A stretch of DNA of 64,000 bases from Typhlomys cinereus (taxonomy: Eukaryota > Chordata > Mammalia > Rodentia > Platacanthomyidae). Under the pieces are notes generated by a model. The model was not told where the DNA came from. It worked only from the letters and a program-made list of their open reading frames with translations, and did no database searches. This document shows positions 35,621 through 48,948 of the stretch, one piece after another. The first letter of the stretch is position 1; the number at the start of each line of letters is the position of its first letter. The stretch covers positions 1,488,001 through 1,552,000 of the forward strand of contig JALPQD010000215.1 of assembly GCA_023101885.1 (NCBI GenBank), read 5' to 3'. The position numbers and the translations under genes were made by a program.

Positions 35621-37452
35621 CTGTGGGGGCGGCAGAGACAGGACGTGCGGGGTCAGTGGCTCCCTGGCTTCTGGAAGACACGCACGGGACAGAAGGGAGC
35701 AGCAGGGGCCGCAGAAGGCAGGTTGCCTGGGCAGACCTCAGACATCGCCTCCCATGATGCGTCTCATACTACTCTGTCCAATTGCCCTCATCCATTTCAC
35801 CCCCCACATGCCACATTCATGGGCTTCCCACACACAGCTGACCCCTGACCCTGAACTGGCCAGATCAGCAATGGGCACGCTGACCTTGGGACCCCGAGTC
35901 CTCCCACACTACCCCGGCCCTGGGTCTTTGAAGCCCTAGTCTGTGTTTTCCAACTGTGGCTGAGCTTTCCACGATCCTCCTCATTCTGAGGCCTCCTCCT
36001 GCCGTGAGACCCTCTGCCTCTCGCTCCAGGGCTTGGACTGGTCATCTCTGTCTCAGCGGTAGCCAGAAACCCTGCGGAGAGGGTTACTTGGCCCATGTGT
36101 GTTGCATGAGTGAGTGAATGAATGAATGAATGAATGAATGAATGGCAAGAATGAATGAATGGCAAGGAGGGCCACCCTCCTGTTAGAAGTCTCCAACAAA
36201 ATCTCCCAGCTGTTCAAAATGGATCCCTTATAACCAAATTCACGTTTCCTATCTCATCCTGAGCACCCCACGTCTTCCCCCTCTAAGTCCTTCATTCACC
36301 ACATGCTCTTGCACACAGCTGGGGACCACAGCTGTCCCCAGCTCCTCCTCCTCTCTGTCCTTATAGTCATCCCAGGCTCTGTCCCTCCCTGTCCCAGCCC
36401 TTTCTCCCCCAGCCAGGGGCGATCTCCTCTACTTGGCTCCTCCCCACTGCTCCTCCTCCAGGCTTCCCGTTCACATCTCTGGCTGCGTTGGGTCTAAGCC
36501 CGCGCGTCCTGGGACACAGGCATTTGTCTGCAGACCTGGTGCTGCGCTCGCTCCCTCCCTGGGCTCTCCTCGGGCACTGGTCTCTGCAGCTGAGCCTCGG
36601 GCCTCCTCCATGGCTCCCTCTCTGATGACGGCCTGCCTGGAAGTCCTCCCACTGCTCCTCCACCTCCTCCTCCCACTCCACAAAGTCTTTACCCAGACTT
36701 GGGTAAAGGGCAGCCCGGGACCCTTCTAGGGCCACGGCCACCCCAACCACCCCTCCTTTGCTCTCTAGGCCAAAGACTCTCCTTTCCCTTCTGCAAGGGG
36801 TGCTGCTCTGGGAAGGCCAAGTCATTTGCGCATCCGTCTTGCCTGAGTTCCAGGCAACCCGCTCAAAGGTGTGGGCAGAGGGACAAGATTCCCTCTGCCT
36901 GCAGGAAAGGACAACGGGAGCCCCCTGCCCCTGCCCCCACCTCCTGCAGTTTGATAACAAGTCCATTGGCCTCTAACTTAGATCCAGAGAACAGGCCTGA
37001 AGCTGTAAGATGAAGCCGGGGCCTGAGGGTCCACTGCCCGCAGGCAGGGAGCCGGAACCACAGGAGGGGGCCCCAGAGGTCTTGTCTAGGGGCCACCGTG
37101 GTGTTGCGGTCAAGTAGAAAACCAATCCCCCGGGAATGGAGGGGGCGCTCAGGCCTAATGCCGAGGGTCAGGCCACCTGCGGCCAGGGCTGGACTTGCAG
37201 CAGCCCTTGGCCACAGAGAAGTGTTAGAAAATGCTAGAGTCGGAGGCTGGAGAGGTGGCTCAGGGATTAAGCCTTTGCCTTGCAAGCGAAGGGTCCCGAG
37301 TTTGGATCCTAGACCCCACGTATAGATGCAGGTCAGAAGCTGGGGCGGCCTGTGTTTCTGGTCCTGGTAGGGCAGAGCCTGTGAATCCCCGGGCAGAGTA
37401 AACAAGGAGGAGGTGGAGGCGTCCATGGTGGTTCCCAAATTCGCCCGTGGTT

Positions 37453-37487
<35 letters not shown>

Positions 37488-40400
37488 ACACACCACACAC
37501 CACACACACACCACACACACCACACACACCACACACACCACACACACACCACACACACCACACACACCACACACCACACACACACACACACACCACACCA
37601 CACACACACACACACACACCACACACACCACACACACACCACACACCACACACACCACACACCTCACACCACACACCACACACATCTTGGGGGGGGGCAT
37701 AGGATGAACCAGTAGACCTTGCAGGCCAGCATCAAGACTATAAATAATTTGAGCCTCAGTTTTCTAGTCTGGAAAATAGGAGCACTGAGATTACCTGCCA
37801 CATGCACAGCTGAATGGGGGGCACACAGAGCTTCTGAGGAGACACCAGCTGCTGTGGGGGCACTGGGGCCAGAGTCAGGAAGTTCTAACGCATGTCTGTC
37901 TGGGGGTATAGCCTGCTACAGAGCAAACCACCTCCCTCAAGGTCTCTTCGGGGGGCCACAGGCTACTCCCCCCACCCCCTACCCCCTGTGAACCCATCAA
38001 GCAGAGAGGCCTGCTTGGCCCCGGCGCCCCCACCGTGTACAGAAGAGCGCTCTTCTCTCTCTCTCTGTCTTTCTCTCACTGTCTCTCTCTCTGTCTCTCT
38101 CTCTCTCTGAATGCTGGTCATGTTACTAACCTCCCTCCCCCAGTGACCTGCAGAGAGGGTGGGGTCTCCTCAAGATCTGGAGCTTTAGAGTCAGGACAGA
38201 CCCCAATCAGGACCTTACAACCACTGCATCTGAAGGTCACTACGGTAGTCTGGGAAACCTTCGGACTGTATCCTTCAGCCAGGTCTGTGGGTGAAAGGGC
38301 GAAGGGGCCTCTGCCTAGTGGCATCTCCCTGGGAGAGGCCACCTGCTCCAGGACACTACATCTGTTTTGCCCTGTCCCCAGAGTCAGGAAGTTCTAACGC
38401 ATGTCTGTGTGGGGGTATAGCCTGCTACAGAGCAAACCACCTCCCTCAAGGTTTCTTCGGGGGGTCACAGGCTACTCCCCCCACCCCCCACCCCCTGTAA
38501 GGTCCTGTTGAGTACAGCAGCTCCACACAGGCCTTGAGGTCAAGGACCACCCGGAGACCCCACGCTCACCCATCCAGCTTGATGAAAGAGCTGCACCACC
38601 TCTCCTGGGAAGCGGGGTTCTTGCCGGCCACAGTGCTGCTGGAAAGCCAGAACCCGGCGATTCCGTCCTGAAAGAGGAGGGGCAGTTGTGCCTATGGGCA
38701 CAGGCACTCGGGAAGGACGGGACGCTGGAGGACGCTGCGGGGGGGGGGGGGAAAGATGTGAGCGCACACGTCGGGGGACCTCCCCACGTAGAGACCCGCC
38801 TCCGATGCTCCGATTAGCAACTGTGACTTCCGGGGGCTCCCAAGCACCGGAAGACAGCGGGCCGGGGACCTGCCACAGTTCCCTGGGCCTGGCACTGGTG
38901 CCCACCTGTGGTCATCACCTCCTAAGAAGCCCCCACTCACTAAGAAGTCCCTCCCTCCATTGCCCCTCCCCCACTGCAGACCCCAACCCCTCAGGAGACA
39001 CCCTAGCTTCAGCTGCAGCGCCTCTGCTGCTCAGTTCAGGGGGTCTCTGCGCTGCTGGGCTCAGCTCCTGCCCTGGGGGGTCTCTTAGCCCCATCAACAA
39101 CCACCAGCAGCAGCCCGTGCTCAGCCATCTCTGGCCTGGGCGATGCTCTTGCCCTCTGAGCGCTTGTCCCTCAGGTGTCCAGGGGGCGGCTGAGGTCTTC
39201 TTCCTGCTGGTCTACACTCCCAGCTCACACCCGTCTCCCTACCCAACCGGTACAGTGCAGAGATGGAGCAGGGGCCTGCTCCTCCCACCTGGGGCAGGGG
39301 TCTGCTCCTCCCACCTGGAGCAGCTGGCCCCTCCCACCTGAACCAGCTGGCCCCTCCCACCTGAACCAGCTGGCCCCGCCCACTTGAAACAGCTGGCCCC
39401 GCCCACCCGGAGCAGCTGGCCCTGCCTACCTGGAGCAGCTGGCCCCGCCCACCTGGAGCAGCTGGCCCCGCCTACCTGGAGCAGCTGGCTCTTGCTGGGG
39501 CTGGGGATTCTGTCAATCCACTTCTTGTTCAGCCTGAAAGACAATCACCTGAGACCTCAGGGCCACCTGCTCTTGTGGCCATGTACAGAGGGGAAACAGA
39601 AGCCATGATGTGGTATAGAGCGGGACACCCTGGAGGGGGCCGGGCTGTGCCATCCCGCTGACCCCCTGACTCGGGGCGGCGCTTACCAGGACCTGCAGAC
39701 ACCGCTGAAGTGGAAGGCCAAGAACAAGGCGAGAGAAACGCAGACCAGGGTGAGGACCAGCCACCAGGTGGGCAGTACTGGCACAGTGGGCAGGAGAAGA
39801 AGTGTTAGACAGAAGGGATGGGAGACAGGCTGGCAGCAGAGGGGCTCGTGTCCCCAGACCCTCTGTGCAGGCCTGGGGCTGTGAAAGCACATGCCCTGAG
39901 TCACACTGAGAAAGGCTCCTGGATTTGAATCGGGAACCCACTGCTGAGATGTGGGAGGTTTCACCCTGGGAAGGGTCCACAGGTGCTGTAGGAAACTGGC
40001 TGAGCCCGATGCCAGGGACCGTCCCCACAGAGGCAGCATGGGGGGGGGACCTCCAGAGGGGAGGAGGAAGGCAAGAACCTAGGGGCAGTAGGAAGCCCCT
40101 CCTGGCCGCACCCTCTTATCTTGGCCCTTGGCCTGGCTGTCACCCGGGGGCTCCTCTTGTCCCTGCAGGGTTCTTTTCCAGGACCTGGCCTGGTACAGAT
40201 GTGGGGGGTGCATGTGCGTGTGCGTGTGCGTGTGCGCGTGTGTCCAGATGGTCCCTATGGGAAAGATGAGTGGTCAAGCAACCGGAGTAGGAAGGTGGGC
40301 AAGACCTGAGCATCCCACCCACCCTTCTGGTCCCAAGCCCAGTCTGCAGCTCTGGTGGCTTTACCAACCCAGACTTGACCAGCCATGGCTGCCGCAAAGC

Positions 40401-43400
40401 CTGATCAAGCTGAGGCCCTGTGAACAGAGCTTTTACATGGTGAGTGTCACGGGTTCGATAAAATCTAGAGTCACCTGGCAGAAGATCCTCTGGCACACCT
40501 GGGTATTGGCTCCGTTTTGGCAATTAATGTGGGAAGAGCCACCCACTTTAGGTGGCGTCATGCCCGGCACGGGACCCTGGACTGTCTACACGGTGGCAGT
40601 GAGTGGCCTTGACTTCCCCACCCTGGAGGACTGACTGTGCCTGGACCCGTGAGTCAGAATAAACCTTCGTTCTCTCCTCTGTTGCCTCTGACGGAGCTTT
40701 TTATCACAGCAACGGAAAGGCGACTAGACAGAGCCTACGCTCTAGAGGGCAGCGGTGGGACCAGCTGTCTATTCTTTCAAGTTTCCACACGCAGCGTGGG
40801 GTCGCTCTTGCACAACTGGTGACACATTAAGGAACAGAAGCGGGGGGGGGGGCTGTGTCCGGGGCCTCCCCCCTCTGTGCGGTGAGGTGTTCCAGGAGGG
40901 CCGAGGTGGCCGGGATACGTACCCCACTCCGTGGTCCAGAATCGCTCCTCGCTCCACTTGCTCCAGGTCCCCTTGTAGGTGCCGGGGATGACCTGGACTC
41001 TCACCCTGGCCCTGTATGTGGTGCCGGGCTCCAGCACTAGCAGTGCCATACAGTGGGCATGCTCGACTGTCTCTGTCTTGCTGTCCTGTGCGGGAAGGAT
41101 GCTGAGGCCAGGTGACATGCAGGGACCCAGCTGTCCCCCCCAGTGCTGCGCCCAGACCCTGGTAGTCTCCTGGGCAGCCTGATGTACCTCCTCAGCGCCC
41201 CTACGGCCCAACATGGCCGTAAGTACCCTGACTCCACACTTACAGTGCCGACAGTCACGTCCAGACCCAGGACACCGAGGGACAGCCTCGTGGGCGCCTC
41301 TCTTGGAAACCTCACCCCTCAAGTTTATAGCCCGGACCCAAATTCCAGCTGAACCACAAACACAGTATGAGCTTGCTGGGTCCTGACATGGGACCCAGGA
41401 CCTGTCTCCTTCTGGCTGATCTAGCCTCTGGCCTCAGTTTCCCCATTCCTTGCCTGAAACCCTGAGGCTGGACCCATGGTCCTGCTTGGGACTCTGTGGA
41501 GCCCATAGAGTCCGCACCAGGCTCCAGGCCCCTGGAGAGGTGGAGCTTCCGGGCTGGGAGGGGCTCAGCAGACGTTCAGCCCGTGGGGCTGCGTGTTTGA
41601 GTCCGATCTGGTGTGTCGACTGCTCCCAGGATTTTAGACAGAAACCCTCTGCCAGGAGCCTCGGCTGCCCCGTTGTGTCTCTGCTCCCTTAGCTCAAGGT
41701 GTCTCCGCACCTGGGACCATGTCATGCTGCCTCTCTAAACCTCACTGCTTTGCCAAGTGTTAGCTCCAGGCGTCCGCTTGACACTTGAAGGCTTTGGCTC
41801 CCGACACCATCGTGAGGCATCAGTAGTTGAGTTAAACCCTCAGCAAGCCTGCAGGAGATTGTCCAGTTGATTGGGGGTAGGGGAGACCCAGCCACGGTGG
41901 GAGAACCAGTCCCTGGGCAGCGGTTCAAATGAAGGGAGCTGGTTATGTCGTTTGGCATACTGGGCCAGATGTGCCGTCAGGCAAGTGAGATGTGCCCCTC
42001 TCTCAGCAGTCCTTCGGATTTGGTGCGGCCAGTTCTCTCGGCTCTGGTGTTGGCATGAGCTCTGCTGCCAAGCTGGACTAAGACTCTATCAGACACTCAT
42101 AAGCCAGGGAACATCCGCTTGTTCCCTGTTAAGCTATTTTGTTGCGAACTCATCGGCAACATGCAGAGAAACTGTGACACCAAGAGGTGGGACTGTCACC
42201 TGCTGACCATACAGGTGTGTGTCCCAAGGCACAGTGTGACCTGCTGGAGAAGAGGGGCTCCCGGCAGATGGCCCCCCCAGGGTGTCCTGTTCTTCCCACT
42301 TGCGCAGACCCTGACTCTCTCCTCCTCAGGCCCGAGTCCTTACCTTCCAGGTGTCCGCGTCCCTCCTGTATTGGACCTGGTACCTGAAGTCCATGGGTGT
42401 GGACAGCGCCGTCTGTGCTTCCCACTGCAGGCTGTGGCTGTCTCCCTCCTTGACCACTTTGACAGTGGGAGGTGGCATCAAGACTAGGGGGAGGTAGAAT
42501 TCAAGGGGCGTCACCATGTCTACCTTCCATAGAACATTTCTATGATCCATGGATGTTCTCTTTCCTGTTCTGACCCTCCAAGGTCAGTCCCTCTTGAAGT
42601 CCTTTTATGTCTGGGCCTCCGTGTGCCTGGCGCCCCCTGGTGGGCGCTGAGAAACACTGTTGTGTGGCCCATGGGAGCTCCAGTCCCTTTCACTGGCTCC
42701 CTGACTTTGAGATGCCAAAGGAGGATCCTGTGCTGTGGGCTATAAAGTTACCTGGTTCTAGTGGCTCATCATTCTAAGGTCACCTGTTCCAAGTCCTGAG
42801 ACACCCAGTTTACGCTTAGACAAAGCAATTGGAGAAATATACTGTGAAACCCCCTCTTTCTAGGGGTGCATACCAAGATCATAACTAAGGGACCAGAAGT
42901 GGCAGGTAGAGACAGGTGAAGCAAGAATAAGCCTGAAGTCGGTGGTCTGCACCTGAAAGCAGAGCTTCCCTTTAGAGCGAGGGGAGAAGGAGAGGCAGGC
43001 AGACAGTCATTGTGGAGGAGGTGAGGTATGGCTGGTCTCTTAGGGGCACAATCTGGACAGTGAAGGAGCACAGAGTACAGAAGCTGCAGACAGAGACGTG
43101 ACCCCAGAGCAAGTGACCCCCTAAGCGAAGCAGGGGGTAGACTTCACACTCGTTGCAGTGGGTCAACTTCAGGAACTTGAAGAAATGTAAATGAAGAACT
43201 GAGCGATTTTTGCTGACTCAACGGGCCTGTGTTGTCTTTGGCACTGAGATATGAGATATGCAAATGCACAGCAAGGAGTCCCTGGGCCGGCTGGGGCGAC
43301 AGGTGCGGGGCCCCAGAGCCCCATGAACTGGGATGCACTCACTGTGGTCAGAACTCTTGATGAGCTTCTCTCGTCTCTGCGGCTTGACAGAGACCACATG

Positions 43401-46400
43401 GGGCTGCTGGGTGCTGGGGTCCCGCACGGGTATCCTGCAGCGGTACCGGGTGTAGAAGCCGATCTGATGCTCCTTCACCACGGGGGAGCACTCCTTTTCC
43501 CTGGGGGGAGCACAGCTGACCTGAAGGTGGGGCCAGAGAGGAGGGCGGGGCAGGCCGGGACCTCAGAGGAGCCATGGGGTGGCGAGGGGGAGGGAGGGGG
43601 ACACTCACTGCGCGGGGGGCCTGGAGCTGTAGAAGAGGCCGAAGGAGACCGAGCTGGTCAGCTCCGTGCGGATCTCCCAGGAGCAGCTGAGCGCCTGGAC
43701 CCCGTCAAAGAAGCACTGCAGGTTCTGGGGCTGGGCCTCGTCCCCTGGGGCGGGAGGCAGGTGTCCCTCATCGTGCCAGCTGGGCCCAGGGCTTCAGACC
43801 GGGCTGTGGCTTCTCACTGACCCTTCCCGTGGTGTGCCCACAGGAGGACCTGGGCGCCTCGGGCCAGCGGGGCAAGAGGAGGGTCCCGAGGCTGAGGGTG
43901 GGCTGGACAGGGACACAGGCCGCCCTGCACGTGTCACAGAGCTCATCAGCACAGGGCCCCGACGCCACCTCTGCCGTGACTGCCCCTGTCATCAGCCAGC
44001 ACACTGGGGAACTGGACCAGAGCGCGGGACACAGCGGCCTGGCCAGAGAACTGGGACACGGGCTGGAGGATGCTCTGGCGACAACATGGGCAGATGCTGG
44101 AGCCATGGGGGTGGATTCCGCTTCCTACCGCCCCAGGGGTTAACAAGCCCGTGCTGCCCAGAGGGGCCCTTCCCACAGCTCCCCGGTACCTGGCTGGGAC
44201 TTCCAGTGCACCCCAGGGCTCCACGCGCTGGGCCGGCCTGCAAAGCGCGAGCCCGCGGCCAGCCAGGTGCGCACGCGGGCCTCGTAGGTGTTGCCGGGCA
44301 GGACCAGCTCTGGGCCCAGGATGACCTGGGAGGAGTTCGTGCGGAGGCTGGCTGCGTCCTGCAGAGGAAGAGTGTCAGAGCAGTGGCCGGGCCGCGCCCC
44401 CGCCCAGCTGGGCACAGCGGGCTCAGGTCCTACCTCCCAGGGGTCCTGGAGACGCTTGTAGGCCACCTCAAACTCCAGGTCCTCCCGTGAGAGCCAGGGC
44501 GCCTGGGCGCCTCTGAGGGGCAGACTCCAGTTCAGCAGGAAATGGTCCCCAGAGGGGCTGACATGGACATCCTCCGGAGGCGGGGGCTGGACTGTGGGAG
44601 GAAGAGGAGCAGGCAGAGGGCCTGTGAGGGCTGAGCTAGGGCGCCCAGGACAGACTGGCCCTCTGGGTCGGGGACCCCATGCCACCCCGTGACAGCCGTG
44701 ACTCAGACCCTTCCTCTGTGGTCTCAGCTCTGTGCCTGCAAGTTGGGACCAGTTGTGGCAGCAGCGACAGCCAGGCAGACACTGGGCCTGTGCTGCCACC
44801 TGCCTTGCAGGACAGGGACACTCAGCTCAGTGCGCACTGGACGCCCGTGGCCAGCAGGGGGCGCTGCGAGCACACGCCTCCCTCTCCTGCTCTTGCTTCT
44901 CCCAGCTGCCCAGCTCCTGGGGCTGGTGGGCCACAGGAAGCGCTTGACTCCCTCTCCACACAGACTCCTTCCTCCTTTCCTGTGCCACCAGAGCTCGTCG
45001 TAACCCCACCGCTGTCTTGCCACCCCAGGGTGGATGGATGGTTTCCACGTCTGCCTCCCCTGGACGTGGGGACAGGCGCCGGGTCCTTCCCTCTCTGCAG
45101 GCCTGAGATGCGGCTGCTTGGTGGGTTTGGCAGCAGTCGGCGGAGGATCAGTGAGCACAGGATGCATCCATGGCTCCTCGGGAACCTCTCGGGACATCGT
45201 CCCATGCACCGTCACAAGTGAGGGAGACACATGCGTGCCTTGGCCCCTCGCCTGAGGAGCCGGCCACGGGGCGTGTGTTAGAGCCCGTCTTGGCTGGAAT
45301 CTCTCAGGGTCCTAAGCCCAGACTGGATGATGCCTAACACGAAGCCATCCCAACCCCCACCACATGTGCACAGCCAGGAAGACGTCACTCATCGACCACT
45401 GTGCTTTGGCTCCTGAGGCTGGTGTGGAGTGAGAATACTTCCCAGCAGGAGCTTGAGCAAGCTGCTGACAGAACTAAGAGATTCCAAGTCATTCACCTTC
45501 AGATCCCTTATTCCACAGGCTCCTGTCCCCAAGGGAGGCAGAGAGGAAGAGAAGGACACAGGTTCTCCTTGGGAGCAGCCCCACGTAAGTCAGAAATCTC
45601 TTGAGAGGATTTCTACCTGTTTACCCCCTCCTCTTCCTATGCCATCCCAGCTTGTCCTTTCCCTCTGGGGTGCACTGATTGGGGGTTCCCTAGGCTCTCT
45701 GAGGACTCGCCCCTGGCCTGTTCCCGGCCCCGGCCCCCTTGTTGTCCCTGGTCATCTGCACATGTGGTGCTTTCTCCTTCACATCTAGCTCACGTGTTGT
45801 GAAACTATGGTTCATGGGACAAGCCCAGCCTTGTTCTGAATGACCTCGGGTTGTAGTGGGGTTTGATAGCTTTTGGGTTTTTTTTTTTTTTTTTTTGAGA
45901 CAGGGTCGCATAGGTCTGAGGTTGGCTTTTAAACTTCCTGTGGATTCAAGAACAGCCTTGAACTTCTGATCCTTCACATCCCAAATGTTGGGGTGACAGG
46001 CTTGGGACCCCATGCCTAACTTATGCTAGGGACAGAACCCAGGGCTTCGTGCATGCTAGCCATGCACTCTGCTAACTGATCCATGTTTCCAAGCCAGGGT
46101 TTTTTACATTTTTATGGTTTAATTTTTTTTTCATTTTTCATATGTGCAAGGGGGTGTGAGTGCATGTGGTCTGTGTATTCTCATGTGCGGAGCCCCCGGG
46201 TTGACATCAGGAATCAGGCTTGATTGCTCTTCCACCTTATTCTCTTGAGACAGGGTCTGTAATCCAATCCGGCATTTAACAATAGGAGTGGCTAGCTTGC
46301 TCTGGGATCACCAGTCTCCACCTTCCGAGGCTGGATTCACAGATAGGCTGCCATGGCCACAAGGCATTTACACGGGTTCTGGGAATCTGAACTCTGGTCT

Positions 46401-48902
46401 TCTTGCTCTCACGGCAAGTGCTTTAAACATTGAGCCATTCCCCATCCCCTTCCCCTTTGAGAGATGCTTAAACAGCTTTTTAAGCATCAGAATAATATTT
46501 TGCCGTGCAGCCAAGCAAATGAGAAGCTAATCTGCACATGAATGAAGCTTGAGAACACAGCTGCATGTTCATCCAGCAGCTTCTTTTCACAGCCAATGCG
46601 ATGCTGCAAGGAGACCACCCCCCACCAATAGCCTCAAGCACAGCTCCCTGTCCTCTGAGACAACCCCACACTCCTAGCATACGCTTCTGCAAGGAGCCCA
46701 AGACTCTCCAGGCTCAAGTCCTGCTTCCTGCGATTGTTCAGGCTCCTGGAACTTGGTGTTTCCTGAACACAATGGGCAAACGTGTGGGTGCAGCCAGGTT
46801 TTCCCAGCATGCCACACCCTTCCCAGCCTCCTGACCTTTGCATATGCTGTGCCCCTGCTGGGAATAAGCTTCCCACTCTGAGCTCCTCCCATGTGGTCAT
46901 GTCAGTGGCAAAGCCCGCTCCTTCCTTCTGGGAAGCCGGTCCCAGAGCCCCTAACCCTCGGCCCCTTGCACACAGCAGAGGCTACTGTGTGTTATTGCAG
47001 GGGACAGTATCCTGTGTTTTCAGCCTGTCACTCTGTGTCCCTGCAGGAGGGGACTCAAGTCCAGCTCATGTTTCCAAGCCTGAATTCCTAGGGGCCTCAC
47101 CGACGGCCTCTAAAGCAGCAGCTGGATGGGGCTGGGTCAGAGCGGGTTGAAAGAGGGAAGGGAACCGCCTCTGACCCACAGGACAATGGGACACAGGGAA
47201 GGGATCAGAGCAGGCAGGGCAGACCTGCCAAGTCTAAGGTGGCACCCCTTCATCACATGCATCAGACACCGAAAGCCGAGACGCCTAACAGCACCAAGCC
47301 TGGCATCGCAGGAGACAAAAGAAGCCGTGGGGTCCCCTGGCAACTCGTCACACACACAGCTTGGCACGTCAATGCCAGGCCCGGTGCCTCATCTAGCCTT
47401 CTGTAGGCAGCGCTTCTCTGAGTCGAGGCCACCTGCCTCGTCCCCATAAAGCCTCACAGAAGGCGATCATCAGCCGTGCCGTGGCGTGGCCCCGTGGGCC
47501 ACAGCAGCTCCCTGCGGCCTGGCAGGGCAGCGAGGATACCAGCCCTGGGTCTCATGTATGGGACTCCATCCCGCTCCATGGTGGCACTTGAGGGTCTCAT
47601 CCAGAGGATGGGCTGTGGCAGCCATAAGGAGGGACAGCTGAGCCCAGAGCTCTGAGTTCTAGAAAGTTCCGATGCAAGCCACACCCAGATCCTTCAGAGG
47701 GGAAGCCACCGCTGGGTCATTGAGAGACTTGGGGTGAGCCCTCACACTGCACCTGCTCCCACCCCAAGACAGGGCCGATACCCTGCAGGCCCTGCCCACC
47801 ACCAGTCCACCTGCTGCAGCCCGCCCATTCCTGGTGCCCACTGTCGAGATAGAGCCAAGCCCTGGCACGTCCCGAGTTGCTCACCGTGCTGGGCCAGCGG
47901 AACCACGAGCTGGATGCCCAGGGTCCTATTTGGTTGGAAGGAGTAGTAATCATTGTTGGCAATAGAAAAATCGTGGTTGGGAAGGACACACCTCCTGGGC
48001 ACACAGTGGTGGGGTGGCAGGCACACCGACCAGAGCAAGTCTTCACTGAGGGCACAGGACACCAGCCGTGGAGGGCTCCTGCCAGGGAATAAAGGCACTT
48101 GTTCACCAGACATTTAGTTTTCATTTCTATCTTTCATGTGTATGTACCAGAGGACACTGTATGCCCCCGTGGACACCCAAGGGTGACCTTGGGAAGTACC
48201 CTGGATTGTGCTACTGCCTCTTTCCTTTGTTCTGGAGTTTCCCAGGTTCCACCTTCCAGGGTCAAAAGTACAGGCCGCGATATTTCCACCTGGTATTTTT
48301 TTTTTTTTTTATGGGATCTGGGATCTGAACTCAGGGACTTTCTGCTTGTGAGACAGAGGCTTAACCCCTGAGCCATCTCTCCATCCCTCATTCGACATTT
48401 ATTAAATGACTATCACGTGCCTGATTTTTGCCCAGGGTCGGGGTCTGGTCATGAGCAGCACATGTGCAGAATCCTGAGGGCAGAACAGGACTCCCTGGGG
48501 TGAGCACATGTTAAGTCACTGAGAAAGGGATGTGACACGAGGAAGTCTCGCACGGGGGAAGAGAACCGAGCATAGGACACAAGCGCTTGACAGGATGGGC
48601 TGCGACTTGAGACGGGAGAAAGGGACAGAGACAGGACGGCTGGGCCCAGGTGTGCACTGGGCTGAGGCAGAAGTGCAAACACCAGGCTGGAGAGATGCTC
48701 AGGGGTTAAAGCCTTTGCCTCCCAAGCAAAAGCATCTGAGCTCAGATCCCTGGTCCCACGTGAAAATACCTGCAATTCCAGGCCTGGAAGGCAGAGCCTG
48801 GGAAACCCCAGAGCAAAGCGATGAGAAAGCAGAGCAAACTAGGATGATTCCCAGTGTCACCGTTGGGTCTCCACAGGCACCCACACTCCAGTGCCCTCTG
48901 GG

Positions 48903-48948
<46 letters not shown>

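Larger units (their letters stand above)
43336..45324 (-). repeat. Near-identical inverted-repeat arm, copy B side (exons 4-7 and introns)
   Basis: Partner of 21862-23845 in opposite orientation. The boundary on the exon 7 side is abrupt, at the splice donor. The other boundary lies in intron 3. Confidence 0.9.

Noticed and set aside
39239..39544. Open frame through the 23-bp minisatellite (exon 11 read through without splicing)
   Set aside because: Intron retention would be required and the family exon ends at 39476. Kept as a splicing question in the findings, not as a separate gene.
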